From assembly GCA_002417685.1 (NCBI GenBank), contig DICP01000054.1:7074-14382 (forward strand): a stretch of 7,309 nt of DNA, given 5' to 3'. Within the stretch, counting starts at the first letter, position 1, and the number at the start of each line of letters is the position of its first letter. Of this stretch, positions 5,198 through 7,309 are shown piece by piece. Below the pieces are notes generated by a model. The model did no database searches. It saw only the letters and a list, made by a program, of their open reading frames with translations, and was not told the origin of the DNA. Position numbers and translations under genes: made by a program. This stretch comes from Candidatus Mesolinea sp. UBA5823. GTDB lineage: Bacteria; Chloroflexota; Anaerolineae; Anaerolineales; Anaerolineaceae.

Positions 5198-6295
5198 TCA
5201 TTCTTTAATAATAAACAGGATATCAGAAAGCGTTGTATATTTTTTGTCATCAATCCAATCAAAATCTATCTTTAATTCATTAATGTTTTGAACATTAAAT
5301 TTATCTAAATATTCATTTATTCTATCTTTAAGTAAATCTATGTTTCGTTTCATTTTCCAACTATCCTCTAGATTTGTCTTATCAACAAGTACTAAAAATA
5401 AACGATTTGCCGCATCAAATCTACGCTCTCCTTGTTTTTCATACAGCCATTTAATTAAATTATGTGGATGTTCAATAACCTCTTCGATTATTTGCCATCT
5501 TGTTTGTTTGAATTCCTTTATAAAATTAACGGCTTCAGGTTTCTGAGATTCTTCTATTCTAATTATTAATTCATTGAATATATCTCGTTCTTTTTGTTTT
5601 TGGTTGTAATTTATATTTAGTTCTTTTGCAAATCTTTTTAATACTTGTACTTCAGTGGGCCAGCCTTTGTTTTTCCTAATTTCAGACATAAATCCTTCAG
5701 GAAAATAGGTCACTTTCAAATCAAATGGGATATTATCAATAAAAAAATCTACTTTCTTTATAAGTCCAATGGTAGGTATGACTCTACAATGATCTTTAAA
5801 AATATCTTCTATCAGTATTGAAGTCCAATGGTTATACCAAGAGGATCTAACATAACCTTTTAAACTTTCATGTATTTCGTTTTCAATTTTCTCATTAAGT
5901 ACATCATAGCTTTTTATTTTTTTTATGTAATTATTCACTATTGTTTTTTCTAAGTTATTTTGATATAGTCCTCCCCAATCTAAGGCCCCCATTTTATAGA
6001 GCTCTGAAACTAAAAAAGGCTCAACTTCTTTTCTAGATGATCTTTCCTCTTGATATTTTTTCTTTATAAATTCATCTATTAACTCCACATCTGGATGAAT
6101 ATTATATATATATTCTAACAATTTATTATTACTTATATTTTCTAAATCAATGCATACAAATTTGCAAAATTCTATAAGAAGTTTTTTCCTTGAAATTGAT
6201 CGAAGTTTTAACCAGTATACGCTTCCTTCCTCTCGCAGTAAGGAATCAAATTTATTTTCTGTATACAATCGTAGATATTCGTTATATTTACTCAT
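5198..6295 (-). CDS. Type II restriction endonuclease, PD-(D/E)XK type, specificity unknown
   Basis: A 365-residue protein. The nuclease core is in the middle: IPTIGLIKKVDFFIDNIPFD then LKVTYFPEGF, giving Asp183 (VDFF) and Asp192-x-Lys194 (FDLKVT), the metal-binding and catalytic residues of the PD-(D/E)XK fold. Glu163 in SILIEDIFKDH is a likely upstream helix acid. The N-terminal 150 residues and C-terminal 150 residues are charged and helical and probably bind DNA; I do not recognise them. The methyltransferase gene lies immediately upstream, and the two overlap as ATGAGTAA, so the start is taken at 6295 by translational coupling. An in-frame ATG at 6346 would add 17 residues but overlap the methyltransferase by 59 bases, and neither start has a close Shine-Dalgarno sequence. 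The enzyme should cut unmethylated copies of the partner's site. The recognition sequence cannot be read here. The alternative, an unrelated PD-(D/E)XK DNA-processing nuclease, is less likely given the partner. Confidence 0.8.
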   Translation of the reverse strand: MSKYNEYLRLYTENKFDSLLREEGSVYWLKLRSISRKKLLIEFCKFVCIDLENISNNKLLEYIYNIHPDVELIDEFIKKKYQEERSSRKEVEPFLVSELYKMGALDWGGLYQNNLEKTIVNNYIKKIKSYDVLNEKIENEIHESLKGYVRSSWYNHWTSILIEDIFKDHCRVIPTIGLIKKVDFFIDNIPFDLKVTYFPEGFMSEIRKNKGWPTEVQVLKRFAKELNINYNQKQKERDIFNELIIRIEESQKPEAVNFIKEFKQTRWQIIEEVIEHPHNLIKWLYEKQGERRFDAANRLFLVLVDKTNLEDSWKMKRNIDLLKDRINEYLDKFNVQNINELKIDFDWIDDKKYTTLSDILFIIKE

Positions 6296-7309
6296 AGCAA
6301 TAAAATAAATATTCCTTTGTCCCTTTTTTTGAACCTTTTCCCCCATAGTGATTTAAATATTCATATTCAAATAAGTTAACATGTTTATATTCTTTTATTA
6401 ATTTTATCATTTCATCTTTATCTGGATAACTTTTGCTGTTGTACGAAATTAACCAATAAGGAATTCTTTTACTTACATTAAATAGTTTAGTAAAAGAGTT
6501 AATTATTTCTTCTTTTTTTACAAAACCACTATCTTTTTTGGGATAATACTGTTTAGTGCCATTAATAAATGTTTTATTTTTCCAATATTCGACAAATGTT
6601 TCTAAAAAATGATAAAATGACTGATAGTCAGGGTGGCACCCATAATAAGGCGGATCAAAATAAACTAAGTCTATATTATCTAATTTTGGTATAAGGGCTA
6701 TCGCATCTTCACAAAATGCAGTATTTTCATGACCGTTATCAAAGATCGCCTTATTATATTCTGGTACAAGTTCTAAAAATAAGTCTCTTAAAGGTCTTGC
6801 AATGGTGGGATTCCTCTTAACACGATTTGGATCATTGCTATAACGTAAGGCGCTAAGATGAGCAAAATGCCCTAATAAGACTTTCCTAGTTAAGGCACGG
6901 TTCATTATTGCAAGAGCAAGAGAAATTTTATAATCATTATCAAGCAGATTAACATTTGCACGAAAATTATCGAGAAATCTGGCTTGATCCCTTTCAAAGA
7001 AAATACCAGAAAATACATCTTCAATTAACGTTTCTGAATTTTTATTTTCTGATAATAACAATTCTAAATCCTTGGCCTCAAGTTTAATATTTTTATTTTC
7101 TATTAAAGATTTACCTATATGATAATTAAATTTTAAGAAATCATTTGTTATTACTTGTTTATTTTTAGATTTAAAATAATAGCTAACTACAGACGTTCCA
7201 CTAAAAGCATCTAAGAAAGTTTTAATATTATTTGGAGCATGATTAAAAATCCATTTAACAAGATGTTCCTTACTTCCAAGATACTGCGTTTTTGGAAATT
7301 TATTAATCC
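6288..7309 (-). CDS. D12-class DNA adenine N6-methyltransferase of a type II R-M system (partial, 5' end beyond right edge)
   Basis: The frame is open to the right edge and ends with TAA at 6288-6290, giving at least 339 residues. A shorter frame starting at the TTG at 7061 would cut off the SAM-binding motif, so the real start lies beyond the window. The visible N-terminus INKFPKTQYLGSKEHL matches the usual beginning of D12 enzymes, so only a few residues are probably missing. In visible numbering, the SAM-binding motif I is FLDAFSGTSVVSYYF (31-45), a strand ends at ND (55-56), and the catalytic motif IV is DPPYY (218-222) in DLVYFDPPYYGCHPDYQSFY. The order of motif I before DPPY defines the class (MethyltransfD12, as in Dam, M.EcoRV, M.FokI and M.NlaIII). 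It transfers a methyl group from SAM to adenine N6, protecting host sites from the partner nuclease, whose gene it overlaps by 8 bases. The target site is unknown. Confidence 0.9.
   Translation of the reverse strand, partial: INKFPKTQYLGSKEHLVKWIFNHAPNNIKTFLDAFSGTSVVSYYFKSKNKQVITNDFLKFNYHIGKSLIENKNIKLEAKDLELLLSENKNSETLIEDVFSGIFFERDQARFLDNFRANVNLLDNDYKISLALAIMNRALTRKVLLGHFAHLSALRYSNDPNRVKRNPTIARPLRDLFLELVPEYNKAIFDNGHENTAFCEDAIALIPKLDNIDLVYFDPPYYGCHPDYQSFYHFLETFVEYWKNKTFINGTKQYYPKKDSGFVKKEEIINSFTKLFNVSKRIPYWLISYNSKSYPDKDEMIKLIKEYKHVNLFEYEYLNHYGGKGSKKGTKEYLFYCYE

Larger units (their letters stand above)
5147..7309. other. AT-rich, probably acquired segment carrying the restriction-modification genes
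   Basis: Base composition changes abruptly just after the hairpin at 5123-5146, from GC-rich to strongly AT-rich, and stays so to the right edge. Codon choice changes with it: the genes to the right use mostly A- or T-ending codons and are rich in Lys, Asn and Ile, unlike all genes to the left. The two genes in the segment are a complete-looking type II restriction-modification pair, a module known to move between genomes. No integrase, transposase, inverted repeat or target duplication is visible. The right boundary lies outside the window. Confidence 0.7.

Noticed and set aside
4733..5262. Minus-strand and alternate-frame open frames over the SWIM gene (for example 4815-5135 and 4939-5262)
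   Set aside because: The SWIM frame carries a full zinc-ligand motif and sits between terminators; the others have no recognisable features.
6296..6346. Longer endonuclease start adding 17 residues (MGEKVQKKGQRNIYFIA)
   Set aside because: It would overlap the methyltransferase by 59 bases without a ribosome site; the ATGAGTAA overlap start is simpler, though homologue alignment should decide.
6288..7061. Methyltransferase read as a 257-residue gene from TTG at 7061
   Set aside because: The same frame continues open to the window edge and holds the SAM-binding FSGTS motif and the typical D12 N-terminus, so the short version is only part of the gene.

Overview
The window has two parts of very different base composition. 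Positions 1 to about 5150 are moderately GC-rich, with ordinary, compactly arranged bacterial housekeeping-type genes. Positions from about 5150 to the right edge are strongly AT-rich (roughly a quarter to a third GC by eye) and hold a type II restriction-modification pair. The GC-rich part resembles a Chloroflexota (Anaerolineae-like) chromosome. That rests only on the gene mix, the composition and the apparent leaderless, extended -10 promoters, so the taxonomic guess is tentative.

Left region (minus strand, read right to left): three genes probably form one operon. A 346-residue multi-pass membrane protein of the LPG-synthase transmembrane / flippase-like family comes first. It is followed by a 53-residue single-pass membrane microprotein, then an FAD-dependent amine-oxidase-fold oxidoreductase that runs off the left edge. 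Together they suggest work on lipids or lipid-linked intermediates at the membrane, but no substrate can be read from the sequence.

Centre (plus strand): an 87-bp divergent spacer separates this operon from an ABC-F ATPase gene. The ABC-F gene overlaps a RimI-like GNAT acetyltransferase gene by the four bases ATGA. Both products fit ribosome-linked roles. Each side of the spacer carries an extended -10 element placed so that transcription would begin at, or within a base or two of, the start codon, and neither start has a Shine-Dalgarno sequence. The internal genes at 1081 and 4161 have strong Shine-Dalgarno sites. Next comes a gene-free stretch with a good sigma-70-type promoter, about 100 nt of potentially structured RNA and an intrinsic terminator, then an 82-residue stand-alone SWIM zinc-finger protein whose gene ends at a second hairpin.

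Right region (minus strand): a D12-class DNA adenine methyltransferase (5' end cut by the right edge, probably by only a few codons) overlaps by 8 bases a 365-residue PD-(D/E)XK restriction endonuclease. The shift to AT-rich DNA begins right after the SWIM gene's terminator hairpin, consistent with a horizontally acquired defence module inserted between two transcription units. No tRNA, rRNA, CRISPR array, transposase or obvious integration repeat was seen.
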